DNA of 64,000 nt from Cladorrhinum sp. PSN259 (lineage: Eukaryota; Ascomycota; Sordariomycetes; Sordariales; Podosporaceae), in the NCBI GenBank assembly GCA_033725935.1, contig MU867063.1:1-64000 (forward strand), read 5' to 3'. Numbering within the stretch: the first letter of the stretch is position 1; every line of letters begins with the position of its first letter. Shown here piece by piece: positions 36,421 to 48,240 of the stretch. Below the pieces are notes generated by a model. The model saw only the letters and a program-made list of their open reading frames with translations. It was not told where the DNA came from and ran no database searches. A program made the translations under genes and the position numbers.

Positions 36421-39197
36421 AGGTTATCAAGGTGGGCTCAAGCTCCCAGAGTCGGATCGCCCAAGCCTGCGACAGATGCCGCAGCAAAAAGATACGGTGC
36501 GACGGCATCAGGCCTTGCTGCTCGCAGTGTGCCAATGTTGGGTTCGAATGCAAAACCAGCGATAAGCTCAGTCGCCGTGCCTTTCCAAGGGGCTACACCG
36601 AGTCACTAGAGGAGCGCGTGCGCGCCTTGGAGGCCGAAGTCAGAGAACTGAAGGACTTGTTGGACGAGAAAGATGAAAAGATCGATATGCTCTCGAGAAT
36701 GCACAACAACCGCCGCTCGCCAACAGAGCCCCCTCACAGATCAACACCACCGCCAAACTCAAGGGCGGACTTGACACCGCCTCCTAAGGAAGATACGTTC
36801 CGCGTTCAGGCTTCACCATTGCTTCTTGGCGTTGAGAATTCGGATTCGTATTTTATGGGGGCATCCAGCGGTCGTGCATTCATTGGTACGTTTTTGTATT
36901 GTTCATCTTATTGGGTAATTTGTTTACTAACTTGGCCCCCTTTTTTGTTCAGAATCTTTCAAACGCAAAATTCAGGAGAATGGCAAATCATGCCCTGAAT
37001 TTAACCCAGAAGCATTCCTGCACATCCAGGGGTGCTATCCACTCACACCTAAGCAGCCTCCTCAAAATATGAGGATCCCGCCACGACTGTTCTCTGACAG
37101 ATGCGTCAATGTCTACTTCCAGGAATGGTCGCCTCTCTTCCCGGTGCTTCACAAACCCACTTTCCTTCGTGTATACGAGGAATTTGTCGCCGATCCCGAG
37201 AAGATCAAGAACAACCACAAGCTCGCCCAACTCTACCTTGTCTTTAGTATTGCGGCCCTATCAGGCGAGCAGCCAGATCTTCAGCAGATCGCAGCATGCG
37301 AGCAACAATGGCACAGGGCGCTGGAAGCTATCTTAATGGACAACACTATGGTCACCTTGCAGTGCCTGCTTCTCGCACTCATTTACTGCACTATCAGAGC
37401 TGATTATAAGCGATTACAACACTACAAGGGTATCGCAGTAGGGTTGTCTCACAGACTTGGGTTGCACCAGAGCCAAAAGCGATTTTCATTCGGCGTTTTG
37501 ACGATCGAGACGCGGAAGAAGGTCTTCTGGTCTCTTTATCTCCTGGATTGCTTCTCTGCGGCCATGCTCGGTCTTCCCAAGCTGCTTAAGGAGGATGATG
37601 CCCACTGCGAATACCCGACTGACACGGACGACGAGTATGTTACCGAGAAGGGTTTTCAGCCGAGTCTCCCGGGCGAGTCAACGCGTCTTTCGAATGCGCT
37701 CGCATTGTTCCGAGGATCCCGAGTCCTTGGAAAGGTTCTCGAGAAGATCTATCCTTCCGCAACCTCTCATGAGCTCTCACTTCAACAAATGTCTGCTCTT
37801 GGAAACGAGCTGGACGAGTGGTACGAGCAACTGCCACCGCACCTCAAGCTCACTTTCAAGCAAGACAAGCCCTCGACGGATATTACTGGCAGCAGGTCTC
37901 CCATCCTGGTAAGTGGAAACGTCCCCGATGCCGGCTCCATGCTCCACACATTCTAACGTTCCTTCTTTAGGCTCTCGCATATTACTACACCCGAACCCTC
38001 ATCTTCCGCCCCGCAGTGACGTCTTCTCTGGGGCCGAAAGCGGCTCCCGCACTGATTTCTGTCGGAGAGTCGAGCAAGCACATTATCCAGATCATCCAGC
38101 TCCTCGAAGAGCGGAACATGTCGTTTGCTTTCTGCCTCAACAAGTCGGACACCCTCATCCTCTGCGGCATGGCATTGCTGTACCAGTCTTTGGACCTCAA
38201 GCAGGACAGCAAGGTGCTCAAGGACAATGAGAAGCTGGTGAATGTCGTGATCAAGGTGGTGGATAAGGCTAAGGCGCCTGGATCCTACGATTTCAAGAAA
38301 GTTGCAGGGATGCTTGTCACGGTGAATGAACCACCCCCGCCCCAGTCGCTGCCTACTCCGCCTAGGCAGAGCTCGGATGCATGCATCACTGCCCCGGCCC
38401 AACAACTCCGAACTTCGCCCGGGGCTCCTGCAGTTAGGCAAGCCGGCCTGCTCGGGCGTCATTTAAGCGCGAGCATGAGCGAGACGGATCTGCTTTTGCA
38501 GCAAGAGAAGTTGAGAAGGATGTCGATGTCCCAGCCGCAACACCAACAGCAGCTCTCTCAACGATCTTCCCGCGCTTCTTTTGATGGCTTACGGCCAAAT
38601 CTTTCGCTTTCTCAACGTCATGAATCACATCGGTTATCGCTTACCCACGCCCAGGCGGCCGTAATCGCTCGGATGTCATCTGCCTCCTTGGATGGTTCAT
38701 CAAAACCTTCCTCGCCTGTTCAAGTTCGCCAGACACCGAGCCAACAGCAGCAATTATACCCCAAGGCCTCGATGTCGCCAGCGGAATGGGAGGCGTTGAT
38801 TGGGCAGCTGGAAGGAGGACCGGGGCAGATCAATGTCTATGATGCGATATATGGCGGGCCGGGGTTGGCTAGCATTTCTTCTGGGTCTACGACCACCTCG
38901 GAGCCAACATCTACGCCAACAAATACGGGATGGTCACCACCCAGCAGCGGCCCCGTCGAGAGCGCGGCATGGGATTTATCGGCGGGGTTCAACTTGGGTG
39001 ATTTCGGAAACGGGAATGGACAGCAATCTGCGATGGGGGGGTCAACGCAAAGTGTTATGAGCTATAGCAGCGGCGAGGATGCATTAAGTGATGACTTGAC
39101 GGGACCTGCGGGAGATCTGCTAGGGTTTGGGGCACATGGTCATCATCTTGGAGGTGGTGGGTATCAAGGAGTTACGATGGATGGGTTTGTGCTATGA
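36399..39197 (+). CDS. facB: FacB/ACU-15/Cat8-type Zn2Cys6 transcription factor, 889 aa
   Basis: Exons 36399-36885, 36953-37908 and 37971-39197 give 889 residues (GTACGT/TTCAG and GTAAGT/TTTAG). A Zn2Cys6 cluster lies at 24-51 (C24, C27, C34, C41, C44, C51) in the context RIAQACDRCRSKKIRCDG, followed by KLSRRAFPRGYTESLEERVR and a coiled-coil dimer segment, the arrangement of yeast Cat8 and Aspergillus FacB. A fungal-specific transcription factor domain (middle homology region) occupies about 200-480 (FPVLHKPTFLRVYEEF, RADYKRLQHYKGIAVGLSHR). The C-terminal third is Gln/Ser/Gly-rich, as expected for an activation domain, ending MDGFVL. Known orthologues activate acetyl-CoA synthetase, glyoxylate cycle and gluconeogenic genes and are repressed by glucose. 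Length matches FacB (about 865). No acetate genes neighbour it. Confidence 0.88.
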
Positions 39198-39751
39198 TGG
39201 AAAGGGAATATGATTCGAGCGAACAAAACGGGTTTTTGGGTTGGAGTTTGATTGGATTTCTCGGACTTGATTACTGGAAAGCGGAATCGGTGTCCGTGGT
39301 GTGGTTGCTTCTTTTGCTTATGTCTTTGTTTTTGGGTTATCTTCAAACGGAAAGGAAATTTTGGGGGGTTGTGCTGGGTTTTTGGTTGGACTTTTGGACT
39401 TTAGGCTCATTGGAAACTTTTGTTTATATTGAAAAAGGGGGCGGGATGGTACCTGAAAACAGGCAGTGATAAGGTGTTTCCTGGGGGAGCAAGCAAATCA
39501 TGCAAGACACGGGACGGGATGTGGGAGGGGTTGAAACGGGACGGAATACGAATGAGAAGGAGGATAACGGTACAGAAGCAGCAGCAGCGGGCACAGACTT
39601 TCTTGGTGAAATGGCATGGCCGTTGTTCTTGGAGCGGACGTCAATGGGCTGGGCTGGTCACTTTATTGGGAATGGTTTATGGAATTTATTTACTACAGCA
39701 GGTTTTTGTCCTTTTGTTGTTGGATCTACTGGATATAGTTGAGATTGGGTG

Positions 39752-39780
39752 TTTTTTTTAAAAAAAAAAAAAAAAAAAAA
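39752..39780. repeat. T8A21 homopolymer junction
   Basis: Eight T followed directly by twenty-one A, about 560 bases after the FacB-type stop codon. It is a simple sequence able to fold on itself and prone to length change. Confidence 0.9.
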
Positions 39781-40236
39781 TCTAAAATGATTCGTCTTGA
39801 ACAAATTTCAATCTCTCGCTTATGTCGCTTTCTAAATGATACCCGAACCTTTTTTACACTTTCTTTTGACTCCCTGATTTTGGGCATGTCTTTTTCGTCC
39901 TGCAGTGTTGTGATGGTTGTTTGCCCCCGAAATTTTGGTTGGTCGATCTTGGGGGCAAAGAAAACTACCCAACTCGACAAGTACCAAGACCATTTTTTGC
40001 GCTTGAAGTTGGGCCAACGTCATTGCCACCGGCACCGGCGCTATTCGGTATTTATTAGAAACCAAGCCCAGTTTGCGCTAATGGTGGTGCAGCATCCGAT
40101 GCCGAAGGAAGCGTTTGCGAAAGGTTTTGTACATAACTTCACCGCTACCACCTACCTACGTAGGTACTGTAACTACGTGGTCTTGGAAAACGCTTGACAG
40201 CCACAATTATTAGTTGTCCCAAGTTTATTTCCAAGA

Positions 40237-40238
<2 letters not shown>

Positions 40239-40270
<32 letters not shown>
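40239..40270. repeat. (GT)16 microsatellite
   Basis: Sixteen perfect GT units, followed shortly by a short CACACAC stretch near 40293. Non-coding. Confidence 0.95.
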
Positions 40271-40272
<2 letters not shown>

Positions 40273-42137
40273 CTACTGTAGGGGACAGCACGCACACACA
40301 AACACAATAGGAGATTCTTGGGTACACCATGAATGTACCATAGTAGAAAGTGGACAGGACAGGTCAGGACAGGGGGGCTTAACCCCTGAAATCGGTCAAA
40401 TACAGATAATGTGGAGTTTTTTTTTTCCAGTTTGTTAGTACGTACATGCAACTTTGTTTTAGTTTTGTTTTTCTTTTTTCCCCCGCAGTGGGATCAAGAG
40501 TGGAGGAAACCCGAAAAATAACAATAGGTACAGTTAGTGTGTTCGAGTCAGTGTTTTTTTTCTTTGGGGGGGGGTATCCCTTCGGAATCCTGGATTTTAT
40601 TTTTGGGGGGGAAAAGGGAGAAGAAAATTGAGGGGGCTTGGTAGTATTCCTTTTTTTGTAAGCGATGATCAAGCAAGAACGGTGATGGGATGTTGCTTGT
40701 TCTGTGAGAGGAGAAAATAAATCTGGGGTTTTTTCTTGAAAAGAATTGGATTTTGCGGGGAGGAAGAGGGAGGGGAAAAAAGGGGGGGGTTTCTTGGGAT
40801 CTTTTTTTCTTTGGTTGTTACTTTGTGAATTTTTCGGTGTGGGTTTGCGGGGGAAAATAGTGGGTTAAATCAAACACGTAAGCTACATATCTTTTGGTAC
40901 ATATGCTATGTATGCTGGGCAGGGCAGCGAGAAATGTCGCGGTTGCATCGATAGAGGCGAGCGAGCGAGAGTTGGTTGTTTGATGACGCGAGGTGATGAT
41001 AGAAAACGGGGAGGGGGTGGGATGTGGGAGAGAAATAATGCCTGTGACAGAACGAGGAGGTGAGGTGCAGTACAATCCCCTGTCTTGGGTGTCGATATTG
41101 CAGTATAATGTAGACTGGACATCAGATCATAGTTAAAAAAAACAGATGCAGTCGCCCATTACCCCAGCTTACAGCTTCTTTCCGTGATTATCCGCAAAGT
41201 TGAAGTCAGGAAATGGGTGTAAGAGAGAGAAGTAGGCAGTACCTTGGTTTATGAGCTCGCATCCCGCAAGCATGGGTGTATCGGTTACGATATGGCATGC
41301 GGAATGTACATTGCAGACTGCACTTCTGCATCTGAGAGACGGCACGAGGTCTCCAAACGTTCCACGCGATGATGATTTACGATAGCCGTCCGGACCCTGG
41401 AGTGGGATTTGGAGGTGTGGAGGTTTAGGCTAATTCCAAGGAAACGGAGAGTTGGGGAGATTGTTCCTTGTAGCCACGAAGGTTCAATAGACGCTATAAA
41501 GTGCGTGTGTCGATGCTTTAATTCGAGATTGTCGATTGGCTCCTTATTCCACAGAAGGAGGGTTCGTTCATGGACAGCCAGGTGTATCCTGTCCATAATT
41601 GGCAGCTTGGAAGTGGTGCATCCGATGATGCGTGGCCCGTCCAAAGTTGCATGTTGAGATTCTTCCAGGAACCATGCCCAAGTTCTTTGCATGGAGGGAT
41701 GATTGGAATTGTCAACTTGGAGTGCTAGGTTGCCCAAACGCCACCGAAAGAGCGCCTGGTGGAGAGCCCCGGCATAACGCCTATCCCCGATTTCCCCGCG
41801 CTGAAGGCGTTCTCAACTTGGCACATGAGCCTCGCTTTCAGCGGCTACGCTGGGGTTAGGGGTTCAGCGAGATGCCGAGACAACCTCTCAACTCTACCCA
41901 TCACCTGACCTCCCTGTCACTCCTACCATCCCACCCCATCTTACTGCTTACAAAACAAAAAGGTGTATGCGTAACCGCGGGTCTTTGGTATAGAATTTCT
42001 TGAAGTGATTTGTATTTAACCATTGTTTTCTTTCAAGTTGTCTTCAGTGTCAATACACAGTTGGACTATTATCCACCCAACCACGGACTGGTAACAGCCT
42101 AGTACTACGGTAGTGTTCGAGAAGGCTTCTTTTACAA

Positions 42138-43444
42138 ATGACGGGAGAACAAATGCCGCTTCTCGAAACAAAGTTGCCCGCCGTCCCGGCAGGTGAGTAG
42201 TTTATTTTACGTACAAGTTCACCATGATTTTCAAGATCCGTCCGCTTACATCCGCTTCCCGTGCATAGCTCCCTTTACGGGGTCCATATCTCAGGGCGGT
42301 GGAGAAGATGGGAAACACCTCCCGCAAGCCATTGCGCATCGCGGTAATAAGGTTGCTTTTCCGGAGAATTCCATGAAGGCCTTTGAGTCTGCCGTGGTTG
42401 TCGGAGCGAATGCTATCGAGACTGATCTTCACTTGTCCAAGGATGGTGAGGTGGTTCTATCTCATGTAGGCTTAAATCCTTCCCGTCATAATACAACCTT
42501 TTAGGACTGACATTCCATCCAGGATCCCTCACTCAAGCGATGCTTCGGGATAGACAAGAAAGTCGCCGACTGCGATTGGCCCTATCTCTCCTCTCTGCGC
42601 ACCCAAGCAGAACCTCACGTCCCCCTCGCCCGTCTTTCAGACCTCTTGAAGTACCTCGCACAACCAGACCATCCAGCGGTTCATCCTATATGGCTACTCC
42701 TGGACATCAAAACAGACGATGACCCCCTGGACCTCCTCCCCGCTTTACTCAGAACCATTGAATCCGTTCCTGCCCTTCCCGGCAGGCCATGGAATGAGAG
42801 AATAGTATTAGGTGGTTGGAATGTAAGTTCCCGTTCACCCTTTCGTCCCAAATTGGCACTCTTTCACTTTTACCGATTGCTAATATTTATGGTTAAAAAA
42901 AAAGGAAAACTGGATAACTCACATAACCAACATCCTCCCCACATATCCCGTCGCCTACATTGGCTTTTCCATCATTTACGCTCACAGGTTCCTGTCCGAG
43001 TCCAAATATCCCAATGTGAACTTTAATCTTTTGCAGCAGGGGCTTGTGGGCCCTGTAGGCGGACAGTTCATCAAAGCCATCAGGAGGGCTGAGAGAAAGT
43101 TGTACGTCTGGACGGTAAACGAGGAAGCGTGGATGGAGTGGAGCATCAAGAAGGGGGTGGATGGGGTTATTACTGATGATCCCAAGAGGTTTAAGGAGGT
43201 TTTGGCACGGCATTCATCCTTGCGCAGCAAGGAAAGTACACGCGGGGGTTTGGTTGACGTGAAAAGGGTTGGGTTGGGGAAGACGCTGAAGCTGTATGCA
43301 ACTGCGTATATCATGCAGTTGCTTGCCATGGTTTTTTTGTTGCTTTGGTGGAGGAGGTTGAATAATAGGGGGAAAATTGTGAGAAAGAAGGGCACGGGAG
43401 AGCTCGGGGTGGTGGAGGGGAAGGTGGTGCCTCTTACTTCTTGA
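42138..43444 (+). CDS. Glycerophosphodiester phosphodiesterase-like protein, 351 aa, C-terminal membrane anchor
   Basis: Exons 42138-42192, 42305-42465, 42523-42822 and 42905-43444. Family landmarks: AIAHRGNKVAFPENS with catalytic HR (H30-R31), ANAIETDLHLSKDGEVVLSHD (metal-binding E/D and second His), LLDIKTDD, WNERIVLGGWNENW and VYVWTVNE-type ending WTVNEEAWMEWS...DGVITDDP. GDPDs cleave glycerophosphodiesters to glycerol-3-phosphate and an alcohol. After the barrel comes one hydrophobic helix (YIMQLLAMVFLLLWW) and a basic tail, so the enzyme may be membrane anchored. The first junction is the least certain: phase requires the GGAG acceptor at 42304; the nicer CAG at 42294 would need a different first exon. 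Exon 4 begins after an A-run acceptor. Confidence 0.85.
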
Positions 43445-44353
43445 TGAGAGTGGGCGTTTTGGAGTTTGGATAGAACTGGGAGGAGGATATAGTGGGTAAT
43501 AATCTGGGGTGTAGTCGCAGGATCTTGGGTCTGATAAATCGGAGGCATATCGGGTGATACAACATAGAGCATGTGTTTGCGGGGCATACTCCTCGGGCTT
43601 TTTTTGTGATAGGGCGGTAATTTATGCATGGGAATTCGGTTGGGTGCATCATGTGGGACATGATGTTTGTTTACTTTTTTTCTGCTATTTTACTTGGAAG
43701 GGCTTTGTGCCTGGGATCACAGGTGGAGTTTGAGATATATGGGCTGAGCATACCGATCATATAAGTTTAATCTCTGAGCTTTTGAGATACACGTACAACT
43801 CTCCGTCTTACGATCTCGCTGCTTCGCCTCTCTCTGTGAAGAATACTTGAAAGTCCAGAATCTTGAGATACGAAGTGTAGGATCATCACATAATTAAATT
43901 TTTTGAGGCTGAAGGTTACATGATATACGCCAACGGTAACCCCTTGTGCTCTCACGATCATTGGCAAACCATACCATCTCTGTCCAACTATTTTTCTCAG
44001 TTGGCTGGGACAGTATGCCACAGCATTAATATAAAAAGCCCAGACAACACACAAAGCGAAGAATGGCGATGAATGGGTGAGAGAGAGAGTGTGTGTGTGT
44101 GCCTCTGACACGTCGTCATGATGCCTTAGCTTGTCCTCTTGTTGGGCATTCTTTTTCAAAGACTCTGGCACCTTTCCCCCCATTCATGTCTTTTTTTCAG
44201 TGCTAAATTACTACATCATGACTTTTTATATTATTTCAATGCTTTATTTATTACTTACCCCTTATCACTCACCTTACCAATCTTTCATACCTCACCTTAC
44301 CAGTTCTTTCATACCTCCTCACTCACCTCACAATCTCACCTTACAAAACCCAG
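43445..44353. other. Intergenic region between GDPD and CxxH-array genes
   Basis: About 900 bases; the right half is pyrimidine-rich (CTCACCTTACC words), which is typical of a fungal promoter and leader. A short (GT)n lies at 44091-44101. The 138-codon frame at 43767-44183 (-) was not accepted. Confidence 0.45.
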
Positions 44354-44481
44354 ATGCCTCCCTACTCAACCCTCTTATTCCTCTCAGATGCCATCCTCAG
44401 TAATCCCAGTCCTTACCACCCATCCAAAATGCCAACATCCTCCTCCTCCTCCTCCTCCTCCTCCTCCTCCTCCTCCTCCTC

Positions 44482-44520
<39 letters not shown>

Positions 44521-45593
44521 TTCCCGTCCCAAGAAGCGTCACCGCAGCTACTACTCCTTTTCTTTTCACAAAAACAAACCCTCTTCCAAGAAGCAGCAAC
44601 AGCAGCAGCGAGATCCAAAACTCACATGCATAGTCAACGACTCCTCCACCTTGGACGGCACCTGCCAAGCTCCCGTCCCAACATCTCTACAGGAAACCGG
44701 CACCGGCTCCGGCTCCGGCATTCCCGTCTGCCCCAACCATCTCTGTCGATATACAAAGGGATGCACCGAGAAGCCTCTCCGTCTGGTATCCGGTACCTTT
44801 TCGATAACGCTGCAGGGGTTACGTCCCGACCCGTCCGGTTCGTACAATTGCGCAGAGCACGAAAAGTATAACTGCGCGGCCGTGCTGGGGTTGGGTTACC
44901 ACGATAACACACGATGTCCCGGGCAGAAGGTGGACGGGTGGGATTGGTGCCTCGTTCACTTGGGCATGCTGTGTCGGATTACTACAAGTAGTAGTAGTAA
45001 CAGTGAGAAGATATGTCAAAATTGGGCTAGCGAGGGGAGTTGGGTTTGTGAGGAGCATCGATGGTGAGTTTTATTCTTGTTCTTATTTAAGCTTGTTCAT
45101 TTAGAAAAGAGTGGTGATGGAGAATCTTTTTATGTTGTGGCTACCCAATATAGAATGGATTTGCTAATGATGCCATGTGTGATAATGAAAAAGTTGGTGC
45201 CAATTCGAAGAAGGCACGAGATGCCCCAACGAGATATACAAGGGCAGACTGGGGACTTATTACTGCGACGGACATTTGTGTAGTTGGAAGGGGGGTCCGA
45301 GTTTAACAACGAGGAGTAGTAGTAGTAGGCGGAGATGTAGCAGGTTTGCTGATCACGGGACGGTATGCGAGGAGCATGTTTGTCAGAAGGAAGCATGTGA
45401 ATTACCGGCTAGGAATTATGCTGCGTATTGTTGGAGGCACTGTTGTAGGTTTGATCCGTTTGGGTTGGGGAGCGAGAAACATCCGTTTTGTTATGCAGCT
45501 GCAGATGGGGAGGAAGGGGGCGAGTACTGCAGGACTCATCAGGCGTTGGAGGATGCTCAGAATGAGGCTCTGAGGTTGGCTGGGTGGTTGTAA
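44354..45593 (+). CDS. Cysteine-rich protein with repeated CxxH modules, up to 369 aa
   Basis: Exons 44354-45063 and 45194-45593 (GTGAGT donor, AAAAAG acceptor) join in frame to 369 residues; starting at the second ATG (44429, MPTSSS) gives 344. After 15 serines and 12 tyrosines from trinucleotide runs and a basic stretch, the rest is cysteine-rich. Eight CxxH motifs occur, usually preceded by Y, W or V and often followed by another Cys: CPNHLC, CAEHEKYNC, CLVHLGMLC, CEEHRC, CDGHLC, CEEHVC, CWRHCC and CRTH. The spacing suggests a string of small zinc-binding modules; disulphides are less likely since no signal peptide is evident, although residues 1-20 of the longer form are mildly hydrophobic. 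I know of similar YCxxHxC repeats only in uncharacterised fungal proteins. No function is assigned. The acceptor is not pyrimidine-rich, so the junction is moderate confidence. Confidence 0.75.
44438..44518 (+). repeat. Coding (TCC)15(TAC)12 compound microsatellite
   Basis: Fifteen TCC codons pass directly into twelve TAC codons, giving poly-Ser then poly-Tyr just after the second ATG of the CxxH-array gene. Slippage would change length in steps of one residue without a frameshift. Confidence 0.95.
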
Positions 45594-46077
45594 GTCTGTG
45601 AAGAAAATGTGGGGGACAGGGGGGGTTAAGGTGGTGGGATGGACGGGATGCTGGGATCTCCCCCGCCGTCTTGTCCCAGCTGTTATCTGTAGGGCTTATC
45701 TCCGATTGATTTACAGCGCGTCCCACCCCGCTGACGCACTGACGTTGCATGCTCAGCCGCAGCTGATTTATGGGGGGTGTTCCCAATCCAGTCGCAAAAC
45801 GAGTCGTTCGGGTTTCGGCGATCGTCCCGTTGGCCGTTGCGCATTGGATCGTTAATTGCTTGATAATACGCAGACAGGGGGCGGGAAACTACGCCGCCGA
45901 CCGGATGCTCGGGGAATCCAAGGGAAATCTAGCATTGTTTGTTGGCAGTTTCGTTGTTGCTTTTCTCTTCCCAGAACAACCATTTCATATAATTCACACA
46001 CACGCACACACCTGAAGATACTGGCTGCTCTTACATACCACGAATTCGCTCCACTTTCCACAAAGAGCGCGCAAACA
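45594..46077. other. Intergenic spacer before the esterase gene
   Basis: This interval of about 480 bases is the 3' flank of the CxxH-array gene and the promoter of the esterase. A short CACACACGCACACAC tract lies at 45996-46010. No gene is seen. Confidence 0.45.
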
Positions 46078-47434
46078 ATGGCCGCTGCTGACTTCACCGG
46101 CGGTACACCCGAGGCGGACCACCTCGTTGTGCTGGTTCATGGCGTACGTTTTTAACTCAGATGCCCAACCAAACCTTTTCACAAACATCCATGGAAATGC
46201 TAATTCTCTTCATCATCAAAAACAGCTCTGGGGAAACCCATCCCACATGCACAACATAGCCAAAGCCCTCCGCGCCCAACACCCAGCAGACAAGGTACAC
46301 ATACTCGTAACCGAGCGCAACGCGGGATCATACACCTACGATGGCATCGAAACGGGCGGCGAGCGAGTCTGCCACGAAATCGAGGACGAAATAGCCAAAA
46401 TAAAATCCAGCGGAGGTAACATCACAAAACTCAGCATAGCGGGCTACAGCCTCGGCGGGTTAGTCGCGCGATACGCCGTCGGTCTGCTCTACGCAAAGGG
46501 GGACCTGAACAACCTAGAATGCGTCAACTTTTGCGCCTTCGCCTCGCCCTTTTTGGGGGTCCGATCCCCCGTGATAGGACGGCTCAGCCAAGTGTGGAAT
46601 CTTTTGGGGGCCAGGACGCTCTGTCGCGCGGGGAGACAGCTATTTGGGATCGATAAATTTCGAGACACGGGCAAGCCGCTCGTGGCGGTCCTGGCGGACC
46701 CAAACTCGATATTCATGAGCGGTCTGGCCAAGTTCAAGCGGCGCTCGCTTTATGCGAATATCATCAATGATAGGAGCGCCGTGTACTACACCACAGGGAT
46801 AGACAAGACTGATCCCTTTGTGGACTTGAGCAAGGTGAAAGTTAACTATCTCGAGGGTTACGACCCGGTCATTTTGGATACTGAAAATCCTGTTGCGCCG
46901 GCCAAGAGCCCAGAGCTGAGCGCTGCGCCGCCTACGGGCGAGAGTGTGTTTGTCAAGTGGGTGAAGAGGACACCGCTGATACTGGGACTGTCGGTCTTGA
47001 TTCCCGTCGGGATCTTTGTGTTTTTCGTAAATGCTGCGGTGCAGACTGTCAGGTCTTCTTCGAGGATCAAGTTGCACGAAGGGGGCAAAGCTGGAGTAAA
47101 AGTGGATGTTTACAGAAAGCTGAGTCCCTGGATTAAGGAGATGAGGGAGGCGGTTGAGGATGGTCTCGAGGACGGCATGGGCGGGAATAATGTTGCGGGG
47201 CAGGATTACATTAGCGATGACGGGAAGGAATCGCCGTTCCCTACTCTTGCGCTCGCGCCGTACCAGTTTGCTGCGATTGATGCGCTGGATAAGCTTGGAT
47301 GGAGGAAGAATCTGGTTTGGGTGCATGAGGCCAACCATTCCCACGCTGCGATTGTTGTGAGGGTTGATAGGGATGATTGGCATGAGGGGAGGGTTGTGTT
47401 GAAGCATTGGGCGGAGTCTGAGTTCTTGCCTTGA
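46078..47434 (+). CDS. DUF676 lipase-like serine esterase, 424 aa
   Basis: Exons 46078-46143 and 46226-47434 (GTACGT donor, AACAG acceptor) give 424 residues. The alpha/beta-hydrolase pattern of the DUF676 (Rog1/YOR059c/YDL109c) group is clear: HLVVLVHGLWGNPSHM, whose oxyanion HG is joined to LWG by splicing; IETGGERVCHEIED; and the nucleophile elbow AGYSLGGLVARYAVG with Ser97. A catalytic His is plausible in the C-terminal NHSHAAIVVR segment. One transmembrane helix (about 305-330, PLILGLSVLIPVGIFVFF) suggests membrane or lipid-droplet association, as for yeast members, which act as lipases on monoacylglycerol or lysophospholipid. The true substrate is not known here. Confidence 0.92.
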
Positions 47435-48240
47435 GGCTTTTCCATAGAAGCAAGGGGTATTTTTTTTCATGGATTGTTTTGATGTATGGAAGCAAGCGAG
47501 CGCGATTCTTCTTTTCTGTTTTTGACAGATTAGGTGTTAGGGGTTTAGAGGTTTTCACAGAAGTTTTTAGACTTGAGTGCGAAGAATATCTTTGCGGTAC
47601 ATGATATACATACATAGAGGGTGGGAATCTTAATGATTCTTAATGATAGTAAATATACGGCGCAGTCTAGCGAGCTTGGAAGAAGATGGAATGTCAATCA
47701 CAGTTTCAGATTGAATCACAACGATTTGAGAAACATGAAAAAGATATAAATGAATTAGCAGTAAAGGCTGTAGCTCGCTTCCATCCATCTAAGTGCAGAC
47801 GGCTACATATATCTTCAAGTCTATGGACCCTCAAATTATTTGAGAGTGCCCAAAAAAAAAATTTGTCAAAAAGCTCCCTACACTAGCAACTCGATGGATA
47901 TGCTAGTGTAGGTACGAAAAACCCTTTTGTGGGTTTTTACTCTGCCCGTCAACTGAGTCGAACGCGGGGGGTCCTCGGGCTTTCGCAGACCCCCTCTCAG
48001 TCGCTGTGGGAGACGATGTCTGTCTCTGCAACCATCAGTGGCCATACCGCTACACCACACACGTATTCCTTTGTCTGTGTGGGTATTGGTACTGGTTGAA
48101 AGTCTGCCTACGGGAAGTAATATATATACCTTCCTACTGGCCAGTTCCCCAACAGTGGGAGGAGGAAAGCAGTGCATGGCAGGTACCTTGATGGCCAGCC
48201 GTGGACAACCAGCCCTCTTCCATACCATTCATCTTCCGCT
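47435..48240. other. Convergent 3' region with hairpin cluster
   Basis: 800 bases between the esterase and HET genes, which point at each other. It holds three inverted repeats in 125 bases (47877-48001), listed separately. No protein gene is supported. Confidence 0.5.
47877..48001. repeat. Three consecutive inverted repeats
   Basis: First: 12-base perfect arms CCTACACTAGCA (47877-47888) and TGCTAGTGTAGG (47901-47912) with a 12-base loop. Second: AAAAACCC/GGGTTTTT (47917-47938) with a 6-base loop. Third: ACTGAG (47952-47957) with CTCAGT (47996-48001), enclosing GGGGGTC/GACCCCC (47967-47973 and 47988-47994). They could be RNA hairpins in a 3' UTR or non-coding RNA, or ends of a degraded element. 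Confidence 0.75.

Larger units (their letters stand above)
39198..42137. other. 2.9 kb intergenic region rich in simple sequence
   Basis: Probably begins with the 3' UTR of the FacB-type gene. It contains T8A21 at 39752-39780, the palindrome TACCTACGTAGGTA at 40153-40166, a (GT)16 run, and many T and G homopolymers between 40420 and 40860. The 150-codon frame at 41285-41737 (-) has no domain signature and was not accepted. Confidence 0.5.

Noticed and set aside
41285..41737. 150-codon reverse-strand frame
   Set aside because: No recognisable family and no conserved-looking blocks.
46640..47470. 276-codon frame opposite the esterase
   Set aside because: Antisense shadow; the + strand carries a complete alpha/beta hydrolase.
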